NCBI GenBank assembly: GCA_900109895.1
Contig: FOBR01000005.1
Location: 62,001-126,000, forward strand
DNA from: a bacterium A37T11
GTDB lineage: Bacteria; Bacteroidota; Bacteroidia; Sphingobacteriales; Sphingobacteriaceae
Reading direction: 5' to 3'
DNA length: 64,000 nt
The notes beneath the pieces were generated by a model, which worked only from the letters and a program-made list of their open reading frames with translations, was not told the origin of the DNA and searched no databases. Positions 1 to 7,781 of this stretch are shown in pieces. Every line of letters starts with the position of its first letter. Position 1 is the first letter of the stretch. Both the position numbers and the translations under genes were made by a program.

Positions 1-451
1 GTTCGGCTGCTTTAGCCAGGAATTGTGCAGATTTAATACCATAAGTTATGCGCCCTCCTTTATATAAAGGAATGGATACATTGGCCATGCCAAACATCGC
101 TTCCTTGACATTGGGCACACTGCTTCCGCTATTATCGTCGTCTGATGCATCATCAGTGTTATTATCACTTTCATTTAAATGCAGATTGGGCTTATTCATA
201 CGCAGGTATTGGCCGCTCAATGAAATGTCAGGCAGGCGGTCATTTTTGGCATTGGTGACTGCTGCTTCTGCCTCTGCTTTTTTGGCTAGAGTAATTTTGA
301 GATCTTTACTGTTTTCCAGGCTCAGGCCGATAGCTTCTTTTAGGGGAAGGTGCCGTACTTCCTGGCCATTGGACAATCGTGGTATACCAATGGCAAGCGA
401 TAAGAGGATGAATACGTGTATTCCCTTACTTTTGTACTTCTGATACTTCAT
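1..451 (-). CDS. TolC-family outer-membrane efflux protein (N-terminal part, cut by window edge)
   Basis: The reading frame starts at an ATG at 449-451 on the minus strand and stays open for 150 codons to the window edge, so the C-terminal part is missing. It opens with a signal peptide (hydrophobic FILLSLAIGIPRL, then NGQ), followed by HLPLKEAIGLSLENSKDLKI and a stretch rich in Ala, Lys and Asn, typical of the first helical hairpin of TolC-type channels. An acidic Asn/Asp/Ser insertion follows around residues 93-108, then SIPLYKGGRI, a common TolC-family motif in Bacteroidota. Its start overlaps the last 26 bases of the tetR gene upstream, so the two are probably co-transcribed and translationally coupled. 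TolC proteins form the outer-membrane exit duct of RND or ABC efflux pumps; partner pump genes would lie beyond the left edge. Confidence 0.82.
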   Translation of the reverse strand, partial: MKYQKYKSKGIHVFILLSLAIGIPRLSNGQEVRHLPLKEAIGLSLENSKDLKITLAKKAEAEAAVTNAKNDRLPDISLSGQYLRMNKPNLHLNESDNNTDDASDDDNSGSSVPNVKEAMFGMANVSIPLYKGGRITYGIKSAQFLAKAAE

Positions 452-1070
452 GGGATAAATAGGTGGTAAACATTATTTTTAATACATTTTTTAATTTTTC
501 AATGACTTCATTTTTAAAAGTCTTGTCATCATCCTGAATAATTTGATAGCTCTGGCAAAGGTGATATCGGTTGGCAATAGCCTGCTTAGCTGTCCCGATC
601 AGGATGGTAGTTAATAGCCCAATATCTGCATCCTTCTTGAATATACCTTTTTTTTGCCCGCTGCTTACGGCAAGTTTAATGACCTGCGAATTTCTCTTTT
701 TTAATTCAGTGATCATTTTATACACAAAATCGTCACTTATGGATACCGACTCGCGTGCCATAAGGATATGAAAATCTCTGTTTTTCATGAGTTTGTCAAA
801 TATATACTCAGTCAAACGTTTTAAAAGTTCGATTTCATTTTCATATTTATCGCGTATGATCTCCGCCAGTTCTTTGCGGGTATTGGTGCCATGCAAGTCA
901 AAAATAGCTTCCAGAAGTTTTTCTTTTGATCCGAAATAATAAGACACCATGGCAATATTGATATCCGCATGTTTAGCAATATCCCGCACAGAAGTCCTGT
1001 CATAACCATTTTGGGCAAAAAGCTCCAACGCTTTATCCATGATCTGAAGTTGCTTTTCTGTATACTTCAT
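426..1070 (-). CDS. TetR/AcrR-family transcriptional regulator
   Basis: This 214-residue protein has the length and layout of TetR repressors. A helix-turn-helix lies at about residues 25-50, with TSVRDIAKHADINIAMVSYY followed by FGSKEKLLEAIFD, the classic TetR recognition helix and the start of helix 4. The C-terminal two thirds is a helical ligand-binding and dimerisation domain with no recognisable ligand signature. It is the first gene of a minus-strand unit with the TolC-type gene, which it overlaps by 26 bases. A long palindrome just upstream (1098-1138) is very probably its own operator, so it likely represses itself and the efflux genes until an inducer binds. Confidence 0.92.
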   Translation of the reverse strand: MKYTEKQLQIMDKALELFAQNGYDRTSVRDIAKHADINIAMVSYYFGSKEKLLEAIFDLHGTNTRKELAEIIRDKYENEIELLKRLTEYIFDKLMKNRDFHILMARESVSISDDFVYKMITELKKRNSQVIKLAVSSGQKKGIFKKDADIGLLTTILIGTAKQAIANRYHLCQSYQIIQDDDKTFKNEVIEKLKNVLKIMFTTYLSHEVSEVQK

Positions 1071-1097
1071 TTTTGGAAATTTTCCTTTTCAGCGTGC

Positions 1098-1138
1098 AAA
1101 ACTAAACAAATGTTTAATTTAAACAAGCGTTTAGTTTT
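1098..1138. promoter_or_regulatory. Probable TetR operator: 41-bp near-perfect palindrome with two nested sites
   Basis: The outer arms AAAACTAAAC and GTTTAGTTTT are exact inverted complements around a centre at 1118. Inside are two 14-bp sites of the form TAAAC-N4-GTTTA, at 1103-1116 and 1120-1133, each a palindrome in its own right. The element begins 28 bases upstream of the tetR start codon, where a promoter is expected. Two tandem palindromic half-sites fit cooperative binding of two TetR dimers, as known for QacR-type regulators; the assignment to this TetR is inferred from position. Confidence 0.75.
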
Positions 1139-1254
1139 AAGGGTTATTCTTTCTTACGAAGGGATGATAAATGAGGTTAATAGTGGCTTTTTAGAATATT
1201 ATTTTGTCGTTTAATGATCAAAAATAGGGCCTGGATGTTTATTGTTAATTTAAT

Positions 1255-1262
1255 TACCTTTG
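1255..1262 (+). promoter_or_regulatory. Bacteroidota -7 promoter element (TACCTTTG)
   Basis: TACCTTTG matches the TAnnTTTG consensus and ends 26 bases before the ATG at 1289. No good -33 TTG is seen at the usual spacing, so the call rests on the -7 element and its position. Confidence 0.45.
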
Positions 1263-1288
1263 TCCCCAGTTAAAAAATAGGGAAGGGG

Positions 1289-1963
1289 ATGAAGTATAAA
1301 ATACGGTATTTTTTGATGATCTTGGGGGTTTGTAGTCTTTGCGGATGTTTTGACATCGTAGAGGAGATCAATCTGGCAGCCGATGGGAGCGGGCAGATGA
1401 TCGTTACCCTCAACCTGAGCCAAAGCCGCTCTAAGGTAGCCTCCGTTTTGCTGCTGGATAGTGTAAATGGCTATAAAATTCCTAAGCCAGCTGAAATCCG
1501 TAATCACCTTGAACAATTGGCCTCCAGATTAGGTAAAATGCCAGGTATTAGCCAAGTGAATTATACTTCAGACTTTACCAATTATATCGCCAACATCCGC
1601 TTTTCCTTTGCCAGCGTAACTAGTCTTAACCAAATAAGTCAGGTCATCTTTAAGGAATTGAAAATACCTCATACTGATGCAACTTCGTATAAATTTGACG
1701 CTGGAGCGCACATTTTCTCGCGCAATTATGCACATATGGCACAGGCATCAGCATCTTTTAATAAACTTAAGGCTAAAGACCAAGCGCTTTTTAAAGGAGC
1801 AGCTTATACCAGTATATACCGATTTAGTGTTCCGGTGGTATCTGTGAGCAACAAACAGGCAAAAATTTCGCCTTCTAAGAAGGCGGTGATGCTCCGTACA
1901 GAACTGCTTGACCTTATCCAAGGCAATGCCACTATCAACAATCGTATTCAATTAGCAAATTAA
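1289..1963 (+). CDS. Putative lipoprotein of unknown function
   Basis: This 224-residue protein begins with a lipoprotein signal peptide: a hydrophobic stretch and the lipobox-like CSLCGC, with the lipidated cysteine near residue 20. The mature part starts FDIVEEINLAADGSGQMIV, a repeated beta-strand pattern, and has no catalytic motif that I recognise. It is the first of three closely spaced plus-strand genes for exported proteins (5 bases to the next), which suggests an operon and a shared envelope role. The start is supported by the signal peptide and by a -7 promoter element at 1255-1262. Function unknown. Confidence 0.75.
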   Translation: MKYKIRYFLMILGVCSLCGCFDIVEEINLAADGSGQMIVTLNLSQSRSKVASVLLLDSVNGYKIPKPAEIRNHLEQLASRLGKMPGISQVNYTSDFTNYIANIRFSFASVTSLNQISQVIFKELKIPHTDATSYKFDAGAHIFSRNYAHMAQASASFNKLKAKDQALFKGAAYTSIYRFSVPVVSVSNKQAKISPSKKAVMLRTELLDLIQGNATINNRIQLAN

Positions 1964-1968
1964 TTAAC

Positions 1969-3774
1969 ATGACTAAGTATTTCCTGTGGGCTATGGCCCT
2001 TTTTTCTAGTTCACACTTGGCTGCGCAAGATCTCGCCTCGCATATTCCGGCAGACGCTTTTGCGGTGGCAACGATAAGAAGCAACCAGTTTTTTACGCTC
2101 ATGCCCTTGGCTGAGTTTGACCAATCGGAAGTGGGCAAACGAATAATAAAAAATATCAGTGAGATGGCCAAAGGACCTTATCAGAGTATAGCCGATCTGG
2201 GCATCAACCTGAACAGTGCTTCCTATTTGTTCAGCCGGATGACCGATAGCATTACCTACTATGGGCTGATGGTGCCATTGGCAGATGCAGCTAAATGGGA
2301 TCAGCTCTATCAAAAGTCTGGGAATGTATATACTAAAAGCGGAGATCTTCGTTCCTTGTCCCTTCCCGATAAGGAATTTAGTTTGGTGTGGAATGACCAC
2401 GCGCTGGTAATACTCAAAGGAAGTTTAAAGAGTAATTATTTTGAACAAAAAGATGTTGCTAGTCGTTATGGTCTGAAAAATACCAACTATGGCGATTACT
2501 ATCCATCAGCTGATACATCCGCAGTTGCCAACGATACGACGGGTGCTGATACGACTTCGGCCGACCATTATTACGATGATTACAATAAAAAGGCTGCACA
2601 GGATGATTCCCTTAAAACAAGACTTACAGCTGAATGGGTTCAAAAGGAAATTATCACCTTGTTATATCAGCCCAATGGCTCATCTATCCTATCGAACGGA
2701 TCCTTTAAGAGAAGCATCCCAAAAAAGGCGGTGGCAACAGTTTGGTTGCGCAATTTGGATGAAATTTATAAAAGTTTTGTACCGGATATCTATACGGCGA
2801 TGTTAGGGGTAAAAAAAGGTAGCTTTTTTACTGGATTAGGCAGTATCAATGCCAGCCTGATTATAGATCACGACAAGGTACAGATCGTTTCTGAAGCCGG
2901 TGTAAGCAAAGAGCTGGCCGCCAGCTATCGTAAAATGTACAAACGCAAGCTCAATAAAAAGTTTTTGAAATATATAGACAGCGATAAGGCGGTAGGTATG
3001 CTTTCGCTTTCGCTCAATTCTCAGGCCTATTTGGAGGAATTGCCCAAGTTGGTACATCAAACCTACTCGCGGCTTGTACCGGTATATGGCCATGAAATTG
3101 ATCTGGGTGCATTGATATTTTCGCTCCTATTGGATGAAAAGGGGCTGGGCCAGGTAGTAAAAGGTGATGGGCTGATGTTGTTGAATGGCATCAGCGAACG
3201 GGAGGTGACCTATACTGACTACGAATATGATCAAGATTATAACAGCAAGGAAGTTCAAAAGAAAAAAATAGAGCAAATTCCCGATTTTCTGGCCATGTTC
3301 TCTTCAGATGATAGCCGGTTATTTGAAAAACTGCTGGATTACGGCGTATTTAGGAAAACAGTAATTCACGCGGATGGATTATATACCCTACCTGTAGGAA
3401 AATCGCCTTTTCCACTTCACTTTCTGATCAAAGATAAAATCGTGTTTGTAGGCACTTCACTGCAGGATATCCAACGCATACAAAAAGGTCAGACCTGGGG
3501 AAAGGTGTCATCCAAAGACCGGACAGTGCTTACCAAAAATAATATGGCATTGTTGTTGAAAACCAGTAAGGCCCCTGCTTTATTAAGTAATATTCCAGCA
3601 GCATCTGCCAGCGGATTGGATCGCTGGAAACGGTTAGCAGCAGGTATGGGCGATTTTTCCATATCTACCACCCGGTTCAAAGGTAATAAGATTGGAGGGG
3701 TGTTCAACGCAGATGTGCCGAGTAGTGATGTCAATGGGCTGAAATACCTGATCCGTTTAGTTAATCAGTGGTGA
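1969..3774 (+). CDS. Exported protein of unknown function (DUF4836-like appearance)
   Basis: The product has 601 residues, with a signal peptide ending near HLAAQ (about residue 19) and no lipobox or later membrane segment, so it is probably periplasmic. The start of the mature protein, HIPADAFAVATIRSNQFFTL, resembles the opening of DUF4836-type proteins (a Pro-x-Asp-Ala then strand pattern), but this is weak evidence. A low-complexity Asp/Thr/Tyr-rich insertion lies near residues 173-212, probably an exposed loop. It sits 5 bases after the lipoprotein gene and overlaps the next gene by 4-7 bases, pointing to one operon of envelope proteins. Its function cannot be deduced from sequence alone. 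Confidence 0.72.
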   Translation: MTKYFLWAMALFSSSHLAAQDLASHIPADAFAVATIRSNQFFTLMPLAEFDQSEVGKRIIKNISEMAKGPYQSIADLGINLNSASYLFSRMTDSITYYGLMVPLADAAKWDQLYQKSGNVYTKSGDLRSLSLPDKEFSLVWNDHALVILKGSLKSNYFEQKDVASRYGLKNTNYGDYYPSADTSAVANDTTGADTTSADHYYDDYNKKAAQDDSLKTRLTAEWVQKEIITLLYQPNGSSILSNGSFKRSIPKKAVATVWLRNLDEIYKSFVPDIYTAMLGVKKGSFFTGLGSINASLIIDHDKVQIVSEAGVSKELAASYRKMYKRKLNKKFLKYIDSDKAVGMLSLSLNSQAYLEELPKLVHQTYSRLVPVYGHEIDLGALIFSLLLDEKGLGQVVKGDGLMLLNGISEREVTYTDYEYDQDYNSKEVQKKKIEQIPDFLAMFSSDDSRLFEKLLDYGVFRKTVIHADGLYTLPVGKSPFPLHFLIKDKIVFVGTSLQDIQRIQKGQTWGKVSSKDRTVLTKNNMALLLKTSKAPALLSNIPAASASGLDRWKRLAAGMGDFSISTTRFKGNKIGGVFNADVPSSDVNGLKYLIRLVNQW

Positions 3775-5075
3775 AAAAATTTTTTGGTTGGTTTTTCTTG
3801 ATTTTACTGTTGCTGGGACTGCTTACTTACAGTTGGCTGGAGTATAGACAGTACAGATCATACCAGACACAGATCCACCCCAAGGCTGAAACCCTGGTCA
3901 GGATACAGTTGGATGGCATTATCAAAAGCATGTTGGGCAATATATCCGGCAATCTGGGGTACGTTAGGAACCATTGGAAAACAAAAAAAGGCCAGGGAAT
4001 ATTTCAGCAGGTAAAAAGCAGTGGTTTGTTGTGGCCAGCCAATATTTACATGTATACAGTAGTTGGGGTTTCTGATACTTGGTTTTCCTCGCTGAAAGTG
4101 AAGAATGTTACCGCATTTAAAGCATTTATAAAAGGGCTTCCCGGCCATTGGCAGGAGCAGGAAAACAAAGACGGATTGTCACAGTTTGCATCTCAAGATG
4201 GCCGTTACCTGGTGATGTTCTCTACCAGCCGGGTGGTATTGGCGTTAGCTTACCATAGGTTGGACCAGGTGGCGGGCAAGGTGTGCTCTGATATATTATT
4301 GAAAAAAACTATTCCGGTTTCAGAAAGTATATTTGCTAAAGCACTAAAGGCCGATCATCATCATATAATGGGGTCTGCCCCTAACATGGACGCTTCGATG
4401 CAGTTTGAAAGCGGGACTATCTCCATTACCGCTTCTTATCGGGGCAACCTGGTTAAAGGCACAGACAGCTTAAGGCCCCGACGATTTGACAACAACAGTT
4501 TGCTGAAGATATGGCTGGATGCAGATATTCATCGGCTGACGGAGCGCTATGCAGCTGTGCTGAATCAAAAAGGGATCCCTGTAGATACCTTAAACCGTTA
4601 TTATGGTGGCTATTTGGTAGCTGAATGGAAAGACAACACTCTATTGCAAAGAGATACGGTTGTGAGCTACAGCTATAATGATAATTTTGAGAAGACCGAA
4701 CAAGTCATGGTAAGAGAGGATACGGTGCCCGAATTCTACCTTGGCATGAAGGCGTCGCCCCATTTGCTTGGATACCTTCCACAACGGTTAATTTATCAGT
4801 TACACAGTGGTCATCACGAGGATCTGCTGTATACAGGAACCGGCTTACGATTTTCAGATGAGCGGATGGTAAACCTGACAGCCGATTTCTTTTATATGTA
4901 TGCCGATGTGGGAAGAATAAGAAAAGCGGCTAATGTATCTTACTTGCCTGAATTCTCCCAAGCAATAAAGGATGTGGAGTTTCGTGCCCAGCAGAAGACA
5001 GATAATGTATTCATGGAGGGGAATATAACGTTGCAGGATCCGAAAGTGAACAGTCTGTTGCAATTGTTCCGCTGA
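3768..5075 (+). CDS. Membrane-anchored or exported protein of unknown function
   Basis: The protein has 435 residues and starts with two consecutive GTG codons (3768 and 3771) that overlap the stop of the preceding gene; the second gives the classic GTGA overlap. The N-terminus is KKFFGWFFLILLLLGLLTYSW, a single uncleaved hydrophobic anchor or signal peptide, and the rest looks periplasmic. No enzyme motif is evident. The theme (large, beta-rich exported domain) is like the 601-residue protein before it, and the two may be distantly related, but I could not show this by eye. It is the third gene of the 1289-5075 operon. Confidence 0.7.
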   Translation: MVKKFFGWFFLILLLLGLLTYSWLEYRQYRSYQTQIHPKAETLVRIQLDGIIKSMLGNISGNLGYVRNHWKTKKGQGIFQQVKSSGLLWPANIYMYTVVGVSDTWFSSLKVKNVTAFKAFIKGLPGHWQEQENKDGLSQFASQDGRYLVMFSTSRVVLALAYHRLDQVAGKVCSDILLKKTIPVSESIFAKALKADHHHIMGSAPNMDASMQFESGTISITASYRGNLVKGTDSLRPRRFDNNSLLKIWLDADIHRLTERYAAVLNQKGIPVDTLNRYYGGYLVAEWKDNTLLQRDTVVSYSYNDNFEKTEQVMVREDTVPEFYLGMKASPHLLGYLPQRLIYQLHSGHHEDLLYTGTGLRFSDERMVNLTADFFYMYADVGRIRKAANVSYLPEFSQAIKDVEFRAQQKTDNVFMEGNITLQDPKVNSLLQLFR

Positions 5076-5093
5076 CTAAATATCGTATATTTG
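5064..5093 (+). promoter_or_regulatory. Promoter of the VOC gene (TTG-N19-TATATTTG)
   Basis: A -33 TTG at 5064-5066 and a -7 TATATTTG at 5086-5093 are separated by 19 bases, a close match to the Bacteroidota promoter. The -7 element ends only 5 bases before the ATG at 5099, so the transcript should begin at or next to the start codon. Confidence 0.7.
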
Positions 5094-5098
5094 TATTT

Positions 5099-5491
5099 AT
5101 GAAACGATTTCTTCAAGGGGTTCATCACCTGGCTATTATCTGTTCTGATTATGTGCGTTCTAAAAAATTTTACACAGAAATATTGGGTTTTGAAGTGTTA
5201 AAGGAAGTATATCGCCAAGAGCGTGATTCCTATAAGCTCGATCTGTCTATGAATGGCCAGTATGTCATTGAGCTTTTTTCCTTTGCAACACCGCCCCCGC
5301 GGCCTTCCCGTCCTGAGGCATGTGGCTTGCGTCATTTAGCTTTTAAGGTCTCTGATGTGGCGGGCGCAAAGAAGGCCCTGGAATCATGTGGGGTAGTGGT
5401 AGAAGATATCCGTATTGACCCATACACCAACAGACGATTTACCTTTTTTTCAGATCCGGATGGGTTGCCACTGGAGCTTTATGAAATTTAG
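5099..5491 (+). CDS. VOC-family (glyoxalase/bleomycin-resistance fold) protein, GloA2/YaeR-like
   Basis: The 130-residue product is one complete VOC unit. It has the opening VHHLAIICSDYVRSKKFYTE, then LGFEVLKE, GLRHLAFKVSDV in the second half, and the terminal DPDGLPLELYEI, which carries the last metal-ligand glutamate. The His of HHLA, the Glu of VIELF, the His of LRHLAF and the final Glu form the four-ligand metal site of the family. The length and the PPPRPSRPEACGLRHLAF segment resemble the YaeR/SMU1112c group, whose substrate is not settled. It has its own promoter and converges on ubiA, whose stop is 3 bases away. Confidence 0.85.
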   Translation: MKRFLQGVHHLAIICSDYVRSKKFYTEILGFEVLKEVYRQERDSYKLDLSMNGQYVIELFSFATPPPRPSRPEACGLRHLAFKVSDVAGAKKALESCGVVVEDIRIDPYTNRRFTFFSDPDGLPLELYEI

Positions 5492-5494
5492 TTG

Positions 5495-6346
5495 CTATAA
5501 TACCCAAATGTCCAATAAAAAGAATACAGCAAAAACAACAGAGGCTATACCATTTGTAGTCATAAAAGCCCTGTTAACACGGCGGAGGTCTGTTGGACTC
5601 ACGATGCGATGCTGATAAACCAACAGCAAGCAGTAGAATGCCACCCCAATACTATAAAACCAGCTTAAGTGGATATAAAAGGCCGGAAGGATAACAAATA
5701 CTGCCGATAATACGTGTAATAGGGATGATAGTTGCAGAGCTCCTTTCTTGCCGAGCCAGGCAGGAATGGAATTAAGTCCATTCTCACGGTCAAATTCTTC
5801 ATCCTGCAATGCATAAATAATATCAAAACCACTCACCCAGCACAACACAGCAAGGGTATAAAATACTGGGACTATATTAAAATGGCCGGTGACGACCAGG
5901 TATGCTCCCAAGGGAGCCAAGCCGAGCCCCAAGCCCAATACCAAATGGCATAATGGTGTGAATCGCTTGGTATAGCTGTAACCAAGTATGACGGCAAGCG
6001 CTACCGGTGAAAGGTAAAAACACGTGCGATTTATAAACCAGGTGGCTGTGATAAACAACGCGCAATTAATTAGGGTAAATGCCAGGGCCTGCGATGCGCT
6101 TATGCGGCCTGCAGGTATGTCGCGCATGGAAGTACGTGGGTTTATAGCATCTATATCGCGGTCCAGGTAGCGGTTAAACGCCATGGCGGCATTCCGTGCG
6201 CAGACCATGCAAAGGAGCATAAGCCCTAATTGTTGCCAGTGAAAAACATGCGTAGTGGTCGTAACTGCCAAGAAAAACCCAATAAAGGCAAAGGGCAACG
6301 CAAAGATGCTGTGTGCAAATAATACAAGGGAAAAATATTTTTTCAT
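5495..6346 (-). CDS. UbiA-family prenyltransferase, probably for menaquinone synthesis
   Basis: A 283-residue integral membrane protein with about eight or nine hydrophobic segments. The first Asp-rich prenyl-diphosphate motif is seen in AMAFNRYLDRDIDAINPRT (N-x3-D-x3-D) and the second in ALQDEEFDRENGLNSIP (D-x3-D). This fits the 4-hydroxybenzoate-type UbiA branch. Because Bacteroidota use menaquinone rather than ubiquinone, the enzyme is more likely the MqnP-type prenyltransferase of the futalosine route than a true UbiA; that is inference. It lies 8 bases after engB on the same strand, so the two are co-transcribed, and the menaquinone methyltransferase gene stands just across the divergent promoter. 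Confidence 0.85.
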   Translation of the reverse strand: MKKYFSLVLFAHSIFALPFAFIGFFLAVTTTTHVFHWQQLGLMLLCMVCARNAAMAFNRYLDRDIDAINPRTSMRDIPAGRISASQALAFTLINCALFITATWFINRTCFYLSPVALAVILGYSYTKRFTPLCHLVLGLGLGLAPLGAYLVVTGHFNIVPVFYTLAVLCWVSGFDIIYALQDEEFDRENGLNSIPAWLGKKGALQLSSLLHVLSAVFVILPAFYIHLSWFYSIGVAFYCLLLVYQHRIVSPTDLRRVNRAFMTTNGIASVVFAVFFLLDIWVL

Positions 6347-6354
6347 TTTTGTGG

Positions 6355-6972
6355 TTACACTGATTGTTTTACCGCTACAAATTTACCATTTATTTCATCA
6401 ATGGTGGTTAAGACATCTTCTACCCCCATCTTGGTCTCTGCAGAGGTTAAAAATTGAGTGGGGATTTCTTCAAACCATTGCAACAGTTCTTTTTTGAACA
6501 GGCTGATATGTTTATCTGATTTGAGTTTGGAATGCTTATCTGCTTTTGTAAAAACGAGCATAAACGGGATGCCTTTTTCCCCTAGCCAGCAACAAAATTC
6601 AAGATCAATTTTCTGTGGTTCCAGCCGGCTGTCAATTAGCACAAACACGCATTGCAGATTTTCGCGCATAGTAAGGTAGCGGCGAATAAATTTTTCCCAA
6701 TCAGCCCTGTTACTGCGGGAGGTTTTGGCGTAGCCATAACCGGGTAAGTCTACCAAAAACCAATTACCATTGATCAGAAAATGGTTGATAAGTTGCGTTT
6801 TTCCGGGTGTTTGCGACGTTTTTGCTAAGCCTTTTCTACTAGTAAGCGCGTTGATGAGGGATGATTTGCCCACATTAGAGCGACCTATAAAAGCGTATTC
6901 GGGGAGTTTTGGCTCAGGAAGCTGATCAACCCTGGTATTACTGCATACAAACTCCGCACTATTTATTACCAT
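6355..6972 (-). CDS. engB: Ribosome biogenesis GTPase EngB (YihA/YsxC)
   Basis: The protein shows all G motifs of the small TRAFAC GTPase EngB: G1 GRSNVGKSS, G3 DLPGYGYAKTS, G4 FTKADKHSK, and the switch I segment SQTPGKTQLINHF. EngB is needed for assembly of the large ribosomal subunit. The frame is open upstream to 6996, but I choose the ATG at 6972 (MVINSAEF, 205 residues): a -7 promoter element TAACTTTG at 6985-6978 lies downstream of the longer start and only 5 bases before this ATG. The gene is followed by ubiA on the same strand and is divergent from ubiE. Confidence 0.95.
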   Translation of the reverse strand: MVINSAEFVCSNTRVDQLPEPKLPEYAFIGRSNVGKSSLINALTSRKGLAKTSQTPGKTQLINHFLINGNWFLVDLPGYGYAKTSRSNRADWEKFIRRYLTMRENLQCVFVLIDSRLEPQKIDLEFCCWLGEKGIPFMLVFTKADKHSKLKSDKHISLFKKELLQWFEEIPTQFLTSAETKMGVEDVLTTIDEINGKFVAVKQSV

Positions 6973-6977
6973 AATTG

Positions 6978-6985
6978 CAAAGTTA
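6978..6985 (-). promoter_or_regulatory. -7 promoter element of engB (TAACTTTG)
   Basis: On the minus strand TAACTTTG matches TAnnTTTG and is followed by CAATT and the ATG at 6972. This places the transcription start at or beside the start codon. No TTG is seen at the -33 position. Confidence 0.5.
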
Positions 6986-7036
6986 ATGATTAGCACCCAG
7001 CTTTCCGCTTTTCGCCTTAAGCTTTCCGCTTTTTAC

Positions 7037-7044
7037 TATCTTTG
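7037..7044 (+). promoter_or_regulatory. -7 promoter element of ubiE (TATCTTTG)
   Basis: TATCTTTG ends 5 bases before the ATG at 7050. It is preceded by two copies of AGCTTTCCGCTTTT (6999-7012 and 7020-7034), the second directly abutting the promoter region. The block CCGCTTTTTACTATCTTTG is almost the same as that before the DUF6089-type gene at 12368. Confidence 0.55.
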
Positions 7045-7049
7045 CCAGC

Positions 7050-7781
7050 ATGTCTGACACAGTTACTCCATACGGTGATCCCACGGCGGCAAAAAAAGAG
7101 CAGGTGGCCACGATGTTTAACAACATATCGGGTACGTACGATTTTTTAAATCATTTTATGTCCCTGGGTATTGATACGATCTGGCGGAAAAAGGCTATTC
7201 GTTCTTTAAAGGATCTGCAACCGCGGTTTATATTGGATGTTGCTACTGGAACCGGTGATTTTGCATTTGAGGCGCTCAAGTTACTGAAGCCCGAAAAGAT
7301 CACTGGTGTCGATATTTCGCAGGGGATGCTGGATGTGGCAAGAGAAAAGATTGCGAAGAGGCGGTTGCAGGACAAATTTGAGGTACGTTTAGGTGATTCG
7401 GAAGGCCTTCCGTTTGCGGATGATAGCTTCGACGCTGTAACAGTAGCTTTTGGCGTACGTAATTTTGAGAATCTACAAAAAGGGATGGATGATATTTACC
7501 GAGTTCTTAAGCCGGGTGGCCGGGTGGTGGTCCTTGAATTCTCCAAACCAAAGAATTTTCCGGTAAAGCAACTTTATCGATTTTATTTTAATCGCATTAC
7601 CCCCTGGATCGGCCGGGTATTTTCTAAGGACGGCAGGGCGTATTCCTACCTTCCAGAATCGGTTGCCCAGTTTCCGGATGGTGCAGCTTTTGAGGCAGTG
7701 TTAAGTAAAGCTGGATTTACAATGACGCGCAGCCGGCCGCAAACATTTGGCATCTGCAGCATATACTTAGGTACCAAATAA
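7050..7781 (+). CDS. ubiE: Demethylmenaquinone methyltransferase
   Basis: A 243-residue class I SAM-dependent methyltransferase of the UbiE/MenG family. It has NNISGTYDFLNHFMSLGID near residue 25 (typical YDxxNxxxS), the SAM-binding LDVATGTGDFAFEALK near residue 63, the VRLGDSEGLPFADDSFDAVT acidic loop, and VAFGVRNFENLQKGM plus KPGGRVVVLEFSKP. It carries out the last C-methylation of menaquinone. Its stop overlaps the start of porT (TAATG), a pairing common in Bacteroidota. The mRNA is expected to be nearly leaderless. Confidence 0.95.
   Translation: MSDTVTPYGDPTAAKKEQVATMFNNISGTYDFLNHFMSLGIDTIWRKKAIRSLKDLQPRFILDVATGTGDFAFEALKLLKPEKITGVDISQGMLDVAREKIAKRRLQDKFEVRLGDSEGLPFADDSFDAVTVAFGVRNFENLQKGMDDIYRVLKPGGRVVVLEFSKPKNFPVKQLYRFYFNRITPWIGRVFSKDGRAYSYLPESVAQFPDGAAFEAVLSKAGFTMTRSRPQTFGICSIYLGTK

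Noticed and set aside
48-443. 131-codon plus-strand frame
   Set aside because: It is antisense to the TolC-type gene, whose frame has a signal peptide and family motifs; the plus frame has none.
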